Shown piece after piece: positions 49,752 to 61,121 of a stretch of 64,000 nucleotides of DNA. The notes beneath the pieces are model-generated. The model made no database searches and was not told the origin of the DNA. It saw only the letters and a program-made list of their open reading frames with translations. The DNA comes from Carettochelys insculpta (Eukaryota; Chordata; Testudines; Carettochelyidae). The translations under genes were made by a program, and so were the position numbers. The stretch covers positions 65,798,001 to 65,862,000 of the forward strand of contig NC_134137.1 of assembly GCF_033958435.1 (NCBI RefSeq), given 5' to 3'. How positions within the stretch are numbered: the first letter of the stretch is position 1; each line of letters opens with the position of its first letter.

Positions 49752-51618
49752 TAGGGCAGTTATCAGGAAGGCAAAAGGGCAACTGGAATTGTGACTCACG
49801 AGGAATGTGAAGGATAACAAGAAAAGTTTCTACAGGCATGTTAGCAAGAAGAAGGTGATCAGAGAGGGCATGGGGCCCTACTGAATGAGGGAGGTAACCC
49901 AGTGACAGATGATGTAGCGAAAGCTGAAGTACTTAATGCTTTCTTTGCCTCTGTCTTCACGCACAAGGACAGCTCCCAGACTAATGCGATAAGTGATGCA
50001 CTGTGGGATGAAGATGGACAGCCTTTGGTGGGGAAAGAGCAGGTTAGGAGCTATCTGAAAAAGCTAAATATACATAAATCCATGGGCCTGGACCTAATTC
50101 ATCCAAGGGTTCTGAGGGAGTTGGCCTATGTCGTTGACAATCCCTTGGCCCTTATCTTTGAAAAGTCATGGAGATCGGGAGAGATCCTGAGCGATTGGAA
50201 AAAGGCAAATGTAGTGCCCATCTTTAAAAAAGGGAAGAAGGATGATCCGGAGGACTATAGCCTGGTCAGTCTTACATCAGTCCCTGGAAAAATCATGGAG
50301 GAGCTCCTCAAGGAAGTCATTTTGAGGCACTTAGAGGAGGGGAGAGTGATCAGGAATAGTCAGCATGGATTCATGAAGGGCAAGTCATGCCTGACCAATC
50401 TGATTAGCTTCCACAATGAGATAACTGGCTCTGTGGATAGGGAAAATCAATGAATGTGATTTATCTTGACTTTAGCAAAGCTTTTGATATGGTCTCCCAC
50501 AATATTCTTGTTAGCAAGTTAAAGGAATGTGGGTTGAATAAATAGAGGTAAGATGGATAGACAGCTGGCTAGAAGGTCAGGCCCAGCGGGTAATGATCAA
50601 TGGCTTGATGTCGGGATGGCGGTCGGTTTCTAGTGGAGCGCCCCAAGGTTCGGTTCTGGGTCCTGTTCTGGTCAACATATTTATCAATGACCTGGGTGAG
50701 CGGTTGGATTGCACCTTCAGCAAGTTTGCAGATGACACTAAGCTAGGGGGAGAGGTAGATACGCTGGAGGGTAGGGATAGGGTCCAGAGTGACTTAGACA
50801 AATCGGAAGACTGGGCTGCAAGAAATCTGATGAGGTTCAATAAGGACAAGTGCAGAGTCTTTCACTTGGGCTAGAAGAATCGCAAGCATTGTTACAAGCT
50901 GGGGTCTGACTGGCTCAGTAGTAGTTTTGCAGAAAAGGACTTGGGAGTTGTAGTGGACAAGAAACTGGACATGAGTCAACAGTGTGCCGCTGTAGCCAAG
51001 AAAGCTAACGGCATATTAGGTTGCATCAAGAGGAGCGTTGCCAGTAGATCCAGAGAAGTGATTATTCCTCTTTATTCGGCTTTGGTGAGTCTGCATCTGG
51101 AGTACTGTGTCCAGTTCTGGCCCCCCCCATTATAGGAAGGATGTGGATGCACTGGAGAGGGTCCAGGAGAGGGCAACCAAAATAATTAGGGGGCTGGAGC
51201 ATTCGACTTATGAAGGAAGGTTGATGGAATTGGGACTGTTTAGTCTGCAGAAGAGAAGACTGAGGGGGGACTTGATAACAGCCTTCAACTTACTGAAGGG
51301 AGGTTGCAAAGAGGCTGGAGAGAGGCTGTTCACAGTGGTCGCGGATGGCAGAACACGGAACAATGGTCTCAAGTAGAGGTTGGGAAGGTCCAGGTTGAAC
51401 ATTAGGAAAAACTTTTTCACTGGGAGGGTGGTGAAGCATTGGAATGATCTACCCAGGGAAGTAGTGGAGTCTCCATCCCTGGAGGTGTTTAAGTCTCTCC
51501 TCGACAAAGCCCTGGCTGGGCTGTTCTGATGGGTTTGGTTCTGCTTAGAGAGGGGGCTGGACTCGATGGCTTTTTCGGTCTCTTCCAACTCTATTGTTCT
51601 AAGATTCTATGATTTTAT
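49752..51618 (+). mobile_element. CR1 LINE, 5'-truncated, inserted in MITE C3
   Basis: About 1.87 kb of CR1 with ORF2 from the start of the reverse transcriptase to the C-terminus. 49902-50453 is open (183 codons) with KAEVLNAFFASVFT, KKANVVPIFKKG and GFMKGKSCLTNL. 50593-50874 has GAPQGSVLGPVLVNIFINDL and the catalytic KFADDTKL. 50941 onward holds the C-terminal block to [13 protein letters not shown]. Single stops and frameshifts break it near 50450, 50545, 50875 and 51130. The 3' end reads 'aagattctatgattttatga', the CR1 octamer tail. GATTG repeats at 49747-49751 and 51619-51623 as target duplication. Its ORF2 is the best preserved CR1 ORF2 in the window. Confidence 0.95.
49902..50453 (+). 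pseudogene. CR1 ORF2 fragment, reverse transcriptase N-terminal half
   Basis: 183 codons of the CR1 reverse transcriptase without a stop, from MTDDVAKAEVLNAFF through GLDLIHPRVLREL to NEITGSVDRENQ. It lacks the catalytic FADD box, which lies in the next open piece (50593-50874). The protein acts as an RNA-dependent DNA polymerase in the living element. Here a stop before IYLDFSKAFDM separates the pieces. Confidence 0.92.
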
Positions 51619-51906
51619 GATTGACAGCGTAGATTGGGCAGCTTCAAAATTAGTGCTACACTTTGACGTTCCCTCACTCCCACAAAACTAGATTGGAGAA
51701 AGGAAATGTCAAAGTGGGGTGCTTTTTTCGAAGCTGCCCCCTTCTACGCTGTCAATCTGCAATTCGAAGCCGGTGCTTTCAAACTCGCAGGGCTGCTGTT
51801 ATGCTAATGAGACACTGAATATGCATGTTAGTGCCTCATTAGTCTGCTTTGAATTGCCTCATTACCATGTCACTTCCAACGGAAAGGTGCAAGTGTAGAA
51901 GCAGCC

Positions 51907-54490
51907 TAAGTAATATTGCCCTGCAGCACAGTGAGCTGTAACACACCCTAAAGCCTACTGTGAAGTGAATATTTAACGGGAAAAACACTTTTCCCCTAGG
52001 AAAGCTCAACTATGCAAGCTGTTTGAGCGCCTTCCCTCCAAGCAACATGAATGGGAGTAGAAGGCATTGGTCACCTTGCAGGGTTGGGCCAAAATGCATG
52101 GCCATAGCTCTTTCCCATCGTAAACACTTGATTCTAACCTTTGGAGAAGGAAGAAGAGGTGCAGGCAGAGGGCATGACAGACATCTATCTGCTGGGGTCC
52201 TTTTCTAGCACTGTAGCTGGGACAGCTACATTTTGGGACAGAAACACCCCAGTAATTAACTTGCTAGGATTAACCCCAATGAGAGAAATAAAATGTTCAT
52301 GATTGAATAAGAAATGAGAATTCTACATTGAGGAGACCTGAACCTTGGCAGTGGAGGGCTGATTCTGCAGGATGCTGAGTGTCACCAACTCCCACTAATG
52401 TTAACCAGAGTTGAAGGTGCTGGGCCTTAATTTCTGAGACCCAGCGAGAATGATATCCCATGCTTACGGGTCTGATGTTCTTACCACTGACTGAGGCCTT
52501 GCAGGAGTGGGCACTTCTAAAGCTCTCAAAGAGACTGCCAAAATAAGGTGATAATGAGACCCTGGGCCTACCTTTGTGCTAACTGCACTTTTCAAATTGC
52601 AGACAAGAGTGCAATTGTCATAGAGGGTTTTTTGGTTGTCTGAGGATGGCCATGTCAGCCCCAGTAGGTTTGTACAATATACACAGTGCAAACATTGACC
52701 CACACATTTTGAAAGCACTGCATGGGGCTTTACTGAACAAGTGGATTTGGCATTAAGGGAGTTTCTGGGCAACCCTTTAAAAATGTCCATGTCAGAGCTG
52801 ACTCTCTCACTTCATTCTTAGCTGACTCAATTGTTCTTAGGCGTTGATGCACACGTGGAATGTAACATCTGGCATTCTTCGATAATCAGTGGACGGAAAG
52901 AAATGAAGGAGAGAGAAGAATGTGAAGTTTATTTAACTCTGAATATTTGCTCATGTTAGTTATGTCAAATATGATTTGGATATTTTTCTTTCCTTAGCTT
53001 TTGCTACAGAGGCATCTTTAAGAAATGCTATTAGACAGACACGGTATCACATGCTTTCTGCACAGTTTGCACCTCCTGTTATATGCTCAAGGGAATTTGC
53101 AGCACTGTATTTAAACACTTTCCCCCACATTAATGTGAGGGCCAGAATGCAGAGCCCCTCTTTGAAAAGTGCATGAAGCTTCATAATTTGATTATCATTC
53201 TTTTGCATCTAACGCTTCAATGGGAGCCACACCATCTCTTTGTCTGCTCCAACAGTTGCAACAATCTCAAATACTCATTTATCCTCGTCTCTCACATATC
53301 TCTTTGTATTTTCTCTGATGCCATGCCTCATACATGGAAAAGGCATCCAAAAATAATCTGGAAGGTTACTTCTGCTTTATTCCCTGTAAGAGTCACTGCC
53401 TCAGCAATGGTTACAAGAAACCAGCCAGTGGCTGGCAAGACTGAATCAGAGTTGGAGATAACTGATATTCACTTTTGCTAAGTCTCATGGCTTATTGGTG
53501 TTCTTTCTTCAAGCCTCAGTTCCTTGAGCCACAAAATTAATTGAGAATCTTGGTGGTGGGGTAAATAAACCCCTGTAGATACGGACAGGGTGGATTGATT
53601 TACATAAAGGCGATCACAACTTAAATCACCCAAAAATCATTTATTTAAATCAAGTTACCAAGACAGTTAAGGCTAACTGTGCTTAGAGCGCACTTAATTT
53701 ACTCACTGGCACCTGTGTTTTTTGACGAAACAAGTGTAGAATGAGGTTCCCTTGGAATAGTGAGTTATGCTAAAGTAAAACTGGGAGTGGACTTGTGGCA
53801 TCACCGTTATGATCTGTGAACATAATGTTCCAAAATAAGGGACATGTATTATGTAATATAAGAAAATGATACTCCGTGGCAACTCTAAATTTCTCTTACT
53901 GCAGCTTTCTGTGTTTTGTACTTGAATGATCGAATCTAAGTGTAGTTAACTAATTAAACAAGCCGTAAATATTAGCAAAGCTAAACTTTTTTTTTTTCTA
54001 GCAATATCCAACATAGCAAACAGCTTGGGAATTGACATGTCAAATCACACATCTACTAAAAAGTCTTGAAGAGTGATGCACTGCAAAGTGAAGTGTTTAA
54101 GTTATTAATCAGTTGATCCACTCGTCCATATCCACCTCTTTGTCTCCCAATAAGCATTGTTTTGCGAAGATACAGACTAACACAGCTACCTCTCCGTGAC
54201 TATTCCCAATAAGCAGTTTTATTTGTGAAGTTCCATTCTTGCAAGTAAAGCCCTGCATCATCTTCCTGCATTGCTTACGCTTGTCAGGTTTTCCTTTGTT
54301 ACCCATGGAAGGAATTTCTTCAACATATTCCCAGACAGGGTCCTTCTTACACCCAGAAGCCAGGACGGTTTTTCTGTGGCAAAAATGTGGGGAATACAGG
54401 AAGCTGTGTGAGTGCTCAGTTAATGTCTTCCCCTCTTTCTTTTTAGTCCACTCCACTGTTCTTGCTATGCTGCCTGAGTCTTTTCCTACA
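51907..54490. other. Unassigned DNA, no gene seen
   Basis: Mostly unique-looking. A fragment at 53590-53660 has 'gatttaaatc'-type words found in other reptile repeats. A fragment of the 'cagactaacacagctacctc' repeat lies at 54170-54200. Confidence 0.35.
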
Positions 54491-54492
54491 TA

Positions 54493-55263
54493 CGGTAAAA
54501 CCTCGAAATGTGCGATTTTGAGTTGTGCTTAACTCGCATTAACATGAGTTAAGTGCAACCCAAAATCTTGCTCCCCCCTGCCATGGCTCAACCCTCCCCC
54601 ACCCCATGTGGCCCTGGTTCATCCGCCCCCCGCCCCACTCACCACCTGTGTGCAGCTCTGGCTCACCCTGTGCCCAGCTTTGGCTTACCACCCTTCATGT
54701 GCAGCTCCAGCTCAAACCCCTGCCCTAGTTCAAATCCCTCGTTCACGGCTCCAGTTCAAACCTCCCCACCCTGGCTCAACCCCCCCATACATGGCTCTGG
54801 CTCACCCCCCCACCCAGTTCAACCCCCCCCGCATGTGGCTCCGCCTCAACCTGCCCTGGTTCAAATCCCACCGTGTGCGGCCTCGGTTCAAACCCCCATG
54901 GCTCCAGTTCAAACCCCTATGACTCTGGCTCACCAGCCCCATGCACAGCTTTAGCTCAACCCTCACCTCCCCAGGTTCAACCGCTCCCCTGGCCAGTGCT
55001 CCAGCTTAACTCCACCCCCTGCCCTCCCCTGCAGCCCTAACCCACCCCAGGCTTGGCCCCAAACCACTGCCAACCTTAACGCTTCCCACCTGCCCCTCAA
55101 CCCCAGGACTTACCTTTCAAAAGGAGCTCCGGGAGCTCCTGCTGCTTCCCCAGATGCAGAACGTGCGTTCCACTGGGGAAAAAAGCCACCCCCTGACTTT
55201 TGGGAAATTCTAGTTATGCAAGGGCACATGGGAACACAACCCTCACGTAACTTGAGGGACGAC
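54493..55263. mobile_element. TA-flanked element with C-rich minisatellite-like core
   Basis: The left end CGGTAAAACCTCGAAATGTG and right end 'cacgtaacttgagggacgac' are diverged inverted repeats with TA on both sides (54491-54492 and 55264-55265). The core 54570-55080 is made of degenerate units of about 30 bp around 'tggctcaaccccccc' and 'ccagttcaaacccc'. A Tc1/mariner-type origin is likely from the TA target. The open frames across the core are low-complexity proline-rich and not genes. Confidence 0.6.
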
Positions 55264-55438
55264 TATCTCTCTGCCCTAAGACAGTATCTTAACTAACACA
55301 TCTGCACTGCTTGGCCAAAGTGCTTGGCCACCACCACATAAGCAGAGAACAATAACAATCTGTCCAGCTTGTGTGTTTCTCTGAACACCTTGCTTTTCAG
55401 TCTGCTGAAAAACAGAAATTGAAAGCCCAGGACTTTCA

Positions 55439-56149
55439 GGCTACGTCTACACGTGCAGCCAACATCGAAATAGCTTATTTCGATGTTGCGACATCGAAAT
55501 AGGCTATTTCGATGAATAACGTCTACACGTCCTCCAGGGCCGGCAACGTCGATGTTCAACTTCGACGTTGCTCAGGCCAACATCGAAATAGGCGCAGCGA
55601 GGGAACGTCTACACGTCAAAGTAGCACACATCGAAATAGGGATGCCAGGCACAGCTGCAGACAGGGTCACAGGGCGGACTCAACAGCCAGCCGCTCCCTT
55701 AAAGGGCCCCTCCCAGACACAGTTGCACTAAACAACACAAGATCCACAGAGCTGACAACTGGTTGCAGACCCTGTGCCTGCAGCATGGATCCCCAGCTGC
55801 CGCAGAAGCAGCCAGAAGCCCTGGGCTAAGGGCTGTTGCCCACGGTGACCATAGAGCCCTGCAGGGGCTGGAGAGAGAGCATCTCTCAGCCCCCCAGCTG
55901 ATGGCCGCCATGGAGGACCCAGCAATTTCGACGTTGCGGGACGCGGATCGTCTACACGGTCCCTACTTCGACGTTCAACGTCGAAGTAGGGCGCTATTCC
56001 TATCTCCTCATGAGGTTAGCGACTTCGACGTCTCGCCGCCTAACGTCGAAGTTAACTTCGAAATAGCGCCCGACGCGTGTAGACGTGACGGGCGCTATTT
56101 CGAAGTTGGTGCCGCTACTTCGAAGTAGCGTGCACGTGTAGACGCAGCT
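55439..56149 (-). mobile_element. MITE family A, copy A3 (711 bp, TSD TCA)
   Basis: The left end GGCTACGTCTACACGTGCA and right end ...GTGTAGACGCAGCT are inverted repeats; TCA flanks both sides (55436-55438 and 56150-56152). Reverse orientation relative to A1. It keeps many CpG sites and long stretches identical to A1, so it is among the younger copies. It has a 142-codon stop-free stretch (55703-56128) shared with other copies, which I judge non-coding. Confidence 0.93.
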
Positions 56150-56372
56150 TCAAGAAGCAAGGACTAGTAGGTAGGCTTGACAGACTAAAGATGTTAATTC
56201 ATTTTTGTGAGACTCTGAATGGATGTGTAGCATGTTTGGGATGAGATGTAATAGTAACTGTTGTTTTTAAATGAGACTTTTTGTATTTTTATTGACGATT
56301 TTAATAAAGCCAGTCCTAGTAATTGTTACTGGGGTGGGGAGAAGGAATTGTGCATATCTCTCTGCACATTGA

Positions 56373-57218
56373 GACTATGTCTACACTCCAGAGATCTTTC
56401 GAAAGAAGCCCTTCTGGAAGATCTCTTCCAAAAGAACTTCTTTCGAAAGAGTGCGTCCACAGACAAAAAAACAGGTTGAAACAGTGATCTGCTCTTTCAA
56501 TGGACAACGTTCACACAGCCCCAACTCTTTCGAAAGAACGCACCAGGGATTGAAAAATCAAGCCCCATGAGGACTGCTCTTCTGAAAGAAGGCCCTGTGG
56601 ATCATGTACACATTTTCTTTCAACAGAAGTATTCGAAAGGGGGTGCTCTTCCTAAAACAGGAAAGGAAGAGCGCTTTCGAAAGGAGCACAGTGTTCTTGT
56701 GATTTACTTTTGAAAGAACCCTTTTTGGCTGTGTCTACACTAGCCCCCTCCTTTTGGAAGGGGCATGGTAATGAGCGAGTTGAGAAGATGCTAATGAGGC
56801 TCTGCCATGAATATGCAGCACCTCACTAGTGTAATGGCGGCTGCACATTATTAGAAAGTGCCACTTTCGAATTGCGTGTCACCCATGTAGACAGGAGCTT
56901 TTCAAAAGGACCCCCATGGGCTTCAAAAGCCCCTTCTTCCTATTAGGTTTGAGGAAGGAGGGGCTTTTGAAGTCTGGGAGGGTCCTTTTGAAAGGCTCCT
57001 GTCTACATGGGTGGCACACAATTTGAAAGTGCACTTTCAAATCACACGTGGCTGCTGTTATGCTAATGAGGCGCTGCCTATTCATTACATCACCTCATTG
57101 GCATATTCCCAACTCACTCATTTCCATGTCCCTTCCAAAAGAAGGGGCTAGTGTAGCCATCACCTTTGTGCGTGTTTCTTTCTTTCTTTTGAAAGAACTT
57201 GTTAGTGTAGACACAGAC
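56373..57218. mobile_element. MITE family B, copy B3 (TSD TGA), split by MITE C1
   Basis: The left end GACTATGTCTACACTCCAGA and right end 'aacttgttagtgtagacacagac' are inverted repeats. TGA is repeated at 56370-56372 and 57219-57221. The interior holds 'tctttcgaaagaagcccttc' and 'ctttcgaaagagtgcgtcca', as in B2. A complete family C element sits at 56727-57164, so without it B3 is about 405 bp. Confidence 0.88.
56727..57164. mobile_element. MITE family C, copy C1 (438 bp, TSD TTT), nested in B3
   Basis: The left end GGCTGTGTCTACACTAGCCC is matched by the right end 'ggggctagtgtagccatcacc'. TTT flanks both sides (56724-56726 and 57165-57167). The element is almost one long palindrome: the arms 'acccatgtagacaggagctt' and 'ggctcctgtctacatgggtg' surround a second inverted pair, 'ttcaaaagccccttcttcc' with 'ggaaggaggggcttttgaa'. 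Confidence 0.9.
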
Positions 57219-57500
57219 TGAGAAAGAGGGCAAATTTCACAAGTTTACATTGTACGGATCTCTATGTAGCCTAAGGTGGATTTATCTAGGGTTCAGCTCC
57301 CAGAGGGGCTGTGTACTTGAATGCTGGGAGAAGGTCTCCCACTGTGCTGCTTTCATTGTGTATCTGCAGCCCGGTGGGTGTGGCCTTTTCCCATTGTCTT
57401 GGTTAAAGCAGGTTGGAGAACTGCACTCAACAAGGCAGGGCTACAGGGTGTGCAGGCAAGTGTCAGGGCAAATAGCCTCAGTGGGATTTGAGCACATCAG
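57219..57500. other. Unassigned DNA, no gene seen
   Basis: Nothing recognised; the 3' end of RTE LINE 2 may begin near the right limit. Confidence 0.35.
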
Positions 57501-57591
57501 GTAACAGTGTCAAGGGGCCCCTGACCTGTCATGCCTGGCTGTCTCCTGGGTGCAGTTAGTAAAGCCAAAATGGCTGACTTACTTAGACTTA

Positions 57592-59092
57592 GGTCCACCT
57601 GTGCATCTGGGCACATTGGGCAACAAGTGCTCACCAGCGATTTCGGTTGGCTGCAAATAATTCCTCCTGCTCCCATGATATACCAATGTTTAATAAGTCT
57701 TCCTGAAATGGGGTGCACCAGGTCTTGAGTGGCCTGCCCTACTCTTCCTTCTTCCCTTTGCCGGTATCCATCTCATTTCAGTCTTTGGGTGCAGTTGATC
57801 TGGCAGACGCAGAATGTGTCCAGCAAACTGCACTCTGTGCTCTGTCACGATATCCTGCAGTGCCCACGACCCACATCTTTGCAGTATTTCCTCATTGGTA
57901 ATGCAATTGCGGTAGGTGACACCCAGGATCTTTTGTAAGCAATGCTGGTGGAATACATTGATCTTGCGTGCTACTCTTGACGTTATTTTCCATGTTTCAC
58001 TAGCGTAAATGGTGACTGGCATGACAATGGTGTTATACAGTCGAACTTCTGTTGCAGTGTCGATTGTTGGTGCAGACCAAATTGGGCGTAGTCTTTGGAA
58101 CACTGCTGACACCTTACTGATTCTGCAGTTAACATTTGCCTCAACACCTCTGTCGTTAGACAGAATGCTGCCAAGATAGGTGAACCGCTGTACTTCTTCT
58201 ATGGGTTGGCGTCCGACCACTAGTGGTGTGTTTGTCTGAGTGTTCCCAACCCGCATCAACTTTGTTTTATTACTATCTATCCTCAGCCCAATTTTGCCAG
58301 CTTCTGCTTCCAGATTTGTCGTCATGCCTTGCAAGCATTCACTATTTTCTGCTAGCAGTGCAATATTGTCTGCAAAGTCCAGATCCGTGAGTCAACGCTG
58401 ATCTTTCCATGAGATACCTAGGTGTGCTTTGCTCATCGCCTTTCTCATGATGAAGTTCACCGCCAGAAGGAACAAGAATGGAGACAGGATGCACCCTTGA
58501 TGCACTCTGGAGTCGATGTTGAAGAAATCTGTCACCCCATTATCAGTCCTCACGCAGCAACTAGAGTTTAGATAAAGATTTCGGAAGATGTTGATGTAGT
58601 GTTGTGGGATGCCATATGTTTGCACTATGTTCCATAATTATTCTCTATGAACGCTGTCAAATGCCTTTTTAAAGTCGATGTAGTTAATTAACAGCGGCCG
58701 TTGGAACGCGATACTCTGTTCAATGATGTTGGACAATGTGAAGATCGGTTCACTACACGATCGTCCACAGAGAAATCTGGCTTGCTCTTCACGCAGTGTT
58801 TTATCCACCACGCTCGGCAACCTCCTGAGTAGGACGATGCAGAAGACCTTACCTGGGACTGAAAGGAGCGTGATATCTCTCCAATTGTTACAATCAGTGA
58901 CTTTCTCCTTCTTTGGTAACTTGACAATCATTCCCTTCCTCCAGTCACCTGGGCCGCACTCTGTTCTCCAACATTCATTCAACAGCCCTGTCAGTTCCTG
59001 CACCATGGAGTTTCCACCATACTTCAATAGTTCAGCTATAATTTGGTCTAGGCCAGCAGCCTTGTTGTTCTTTAGCGCCTTTATCACTCTAT
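57592..59092 (-). pseudogene. RTE LINE 2 ORF: reverse transcriptase and C-terminus
   Basis: Read on the minus strand. Blocks in order: KNNKAAGLDQI near 59060, EEQARFLCGRS near 58770, YIDFKKAFDSVHRE at 58641-58682, VHQGCILSPFLF near 58490, then FADNIALLAE at 58350-58376. The catalytic box is FADN, not FADD: the second aspartate codon is AAT (58365-58367). GAC-GAT to GAC-AAT is a CpG-type change. After a C-terminal block with FHQHCLQKILGVTYRN, a frameshift near 57700 leads to a broken NRNRW...ALVAQC end. In an active element this part copies the RNA at the nicked target. Confidence 0.9.
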
Positions 59093-59788
59093 GGCTACGT
59101 CTACACGTGCATGCTACATCGAAATAGCTTATTTCGAAATAGTCTATTTCGATGAATAACATCTACACATCCTCCAGGGCTGGCAACGTCGACATTCAAC
59201 TTCAACGCTGGGCAGCACCATATCGAAATAGGTGCTGCGAGGGAACGTCTACACGCCAAAGTAGCACACATCGAAATAAGGGTGCCAGGAACAGCTGCAG
59301 ACAGGGTCACAGGCGGACTCAACAGCAAGCCACTCCCTTAAAGGGCCCCTCCCAGACACAGTTGCACTAAACAACACAAGATCCACAGAGCCGACAACTG
59401 GTTGCAGACCCTGTGCATGCAGCATGGATCCCCAGCTGCAGCAGCAGCAGCCAGAAGTCCTGGGCTAAGGGCTGCTGCACACAGTGACCATAGAGCCCCG
59501 CTGGGGCTGGAGAGAGAGCATCTCTCAACCCCTCAGCTGATGGCCGCCATGGCGGACCCCGATATTTCGATGTTGCGGGACGTGGATTGGCTACACGTGC
59601 CCTACTTCGATGTTCAACTTCGAAGTAGGGCGCTATTCCCATCCCCTCATTGGTTTAGCAACTTTGACATCTCGCCGCCTAACGTTGATTTCAACTTTGA
59701 AATACTGCCCAACACGTGTAGCCGTGACGGGCGCTATTTAGAAGTTGGTGCCGCTACTTCGAAGTAGCGTGCACGTGTAGACGCGGCC
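59093..59788 (-). mobile_element. MITE family A, copy A4 (696 bp, TSD TAT), inside RTE LINE 2
   Basis: The left end GGCTACGTCTACACGTGCA and right end ...GTGTAGACGCGGCC are inverted repeats. TAT flanks both sides (59090-59092 and 59789-59791). It interrupts the RTE coding region; taking out the element and one TAT leaves the RTE reading frame unbroken at that point. It is therefore younger than the RTE. Confidence 0.95.
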
Positions 59789-61121
59789 TATGTGTTTCCT
59801 CAATCATGATCATGTCTAGGTCTGCTTCCAGCTCGTCAGGGAGATTGAAGTTACTGACGTCAAAGGTTGCAGTTGAGTTCGGTTGATTCAGTGTTTCTTT
59901 GAAGTGTTCTACCCAGCGCGCATCTTGCTCTTCTTTACTGAGTAAGATCTTCCCATTCTTGTCTTTGATGGGAGTGTTGCTATTGCTTCTTGCTCCTGTT
60001 AACTCCTGGACAATATGATATAGCGTCTTGGTGTCACATTTCTTTGCTGCCTCTTGTGCTTCAGCACCTTTACGTTCTAACCATTCTTTCTTGTCAGAGC
60101 GACAGCTTTTCTTAACTCTATGATCCAGCAACTGGTACTTCGCCACAGCTTCCGCTTTCCCACCCGGTGGCTTTGCCTGATCTTTTTGCCTCTTCGCAAC
60201 CTTACGCTCATCAATCAACTGCCAGGTCCTGTCCTGTATCCAGTGTTCTTTTTGTGTGCCTCTCCTTCGACCAATCATCTCTTCTGCGATTGCAGTCACT
60301 GCTCTTTTGAACTGCATCCACTGGTCTTTGAGTGAAGTTGCACGTTGCATTTGTTGAAATCGGTTTCTAAGTTTAAGTTTGTACTGTTCAGCTATGGCTT
60401 GGTCTCTTAACTTTTCAACTGCATAGGGCCGAGCTGTTTGCCATTCTTGTTTTCTTTTCAGGCGAAGACAGAGCGATGCCATCAAAAGATGGTGGTCTGA
60501 CCCAAAATCAGCTCCACGGTATACTCTCACATCTAGTAGAGCTGGTTGCCATCGTTTGCTAATGCAGAAATGGTCTATTTCATTGTTAGTGATACCAGCA
60601 GGCGACTGCCATGTTTTCTTGTGGATATTCTTGTGTGCAAAATAGATGTTTCCAATGCACAAGTTGTTCATGCTACAGAATAGTAGTAAGCGCTCTCCAT
60701 TGTTGCTCGTTTGCATTGACAATCCGTACGGGCCAATCACGTGTTCCCATCCCTGTCTTCTGTTATCTGTTCGCATGTTCATATCACCTATGAGTAACTT
60801 GATGTCATGGTTGGGAACATCACTGATGGTGTCTTGTAACAGATCGTAAAACACGTCTTTTTCAGCTTTGTCAGCGTCCTCGGGTGGTGCATACACTTGG
60901 ATGATTGTAGTTTTCGTATGCCTTGACTTCAATCTCGCTGTGATAATACGTTTGTTCACTGGCTTCCATCCAATCAATGCCTGTGACGCTTCCTTACTTA
61001 ATATCAGGCCTACGCTGTGTATATGCTGACTACCATTGTCTGAATAAAGAATGGTTTTCCCATCACTAACTAGCCTATTACTTCTTGTCCATCTCATCTC
61101 GCTAGTGCCTAAGATGTCCAT
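59789..61121 (-). pseudogene. RTE LINE 2 ORF: AP endonuclease and linker
   Basis: 444 uninterrupted codons on the minus strand before the MITE. Starting from the methionine at 61119-61121: IIQVYAPPED at residues 73-82, GDMNMRTDN at 113-121, IDHFCIS at 183-189 and SDHHLLMA at 209-216, the boxes of an AP-type endonuclease that nicks target DNA. A basic linker follows. This methionine is not the original start: a TGA directly before it (61122-61124) separates it from a further LAQLVCEFDSY and WNVRNVE stretch. The endonuclease residues visible are intact. Confidence 0.9.

Larger units (their letters stand above)
49598..51906. mobile_element. MITE family C, copy C3, split by a CR1
   Basis: The left arm starts GGCTGCTTCTATGCTCGCCC and holds 'gcctcattagcataatggca'. 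The right arm ends 'gtgcaagtgtagaagcagcc' at 51906 and holds the inverted 'tgttatgctaatgagacact'. The CR1 at 49752-51618 lies between. Flanking triplets are GAA and TAA, two of three matching. The right arm alone holds an inner hairpin ('gacagcgtagattgggcagc' paired with 'gctgcccccttctacgctgt'). Confidence 0.78.

Noticed and set aside
53585..53660. 'gatttaaatc'-type palindromic words
   Set aside because: They resemble a known type of reptile repeat but the stretch is too short and diverged to define as a feature.
54553..54954. Proline-rich open frames of 100-130 codons
   Set aside because: They come from C-rich degenerate repeats inside a TA-flanked element and appear in two frames at once.
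55763..56128. A 121-codon stop-free frame kept at the same length in four family A copies (also 968-1333, 39867-40232, 59402-59767)
   Set aside because: It has no ATG at its start, and A5 and A6 break it. A hand comparison of A3 and A4 gives about 26 amino-acid changes against roughly a dozen silent ones, close to neutral. Copies this recent would share any open frame.
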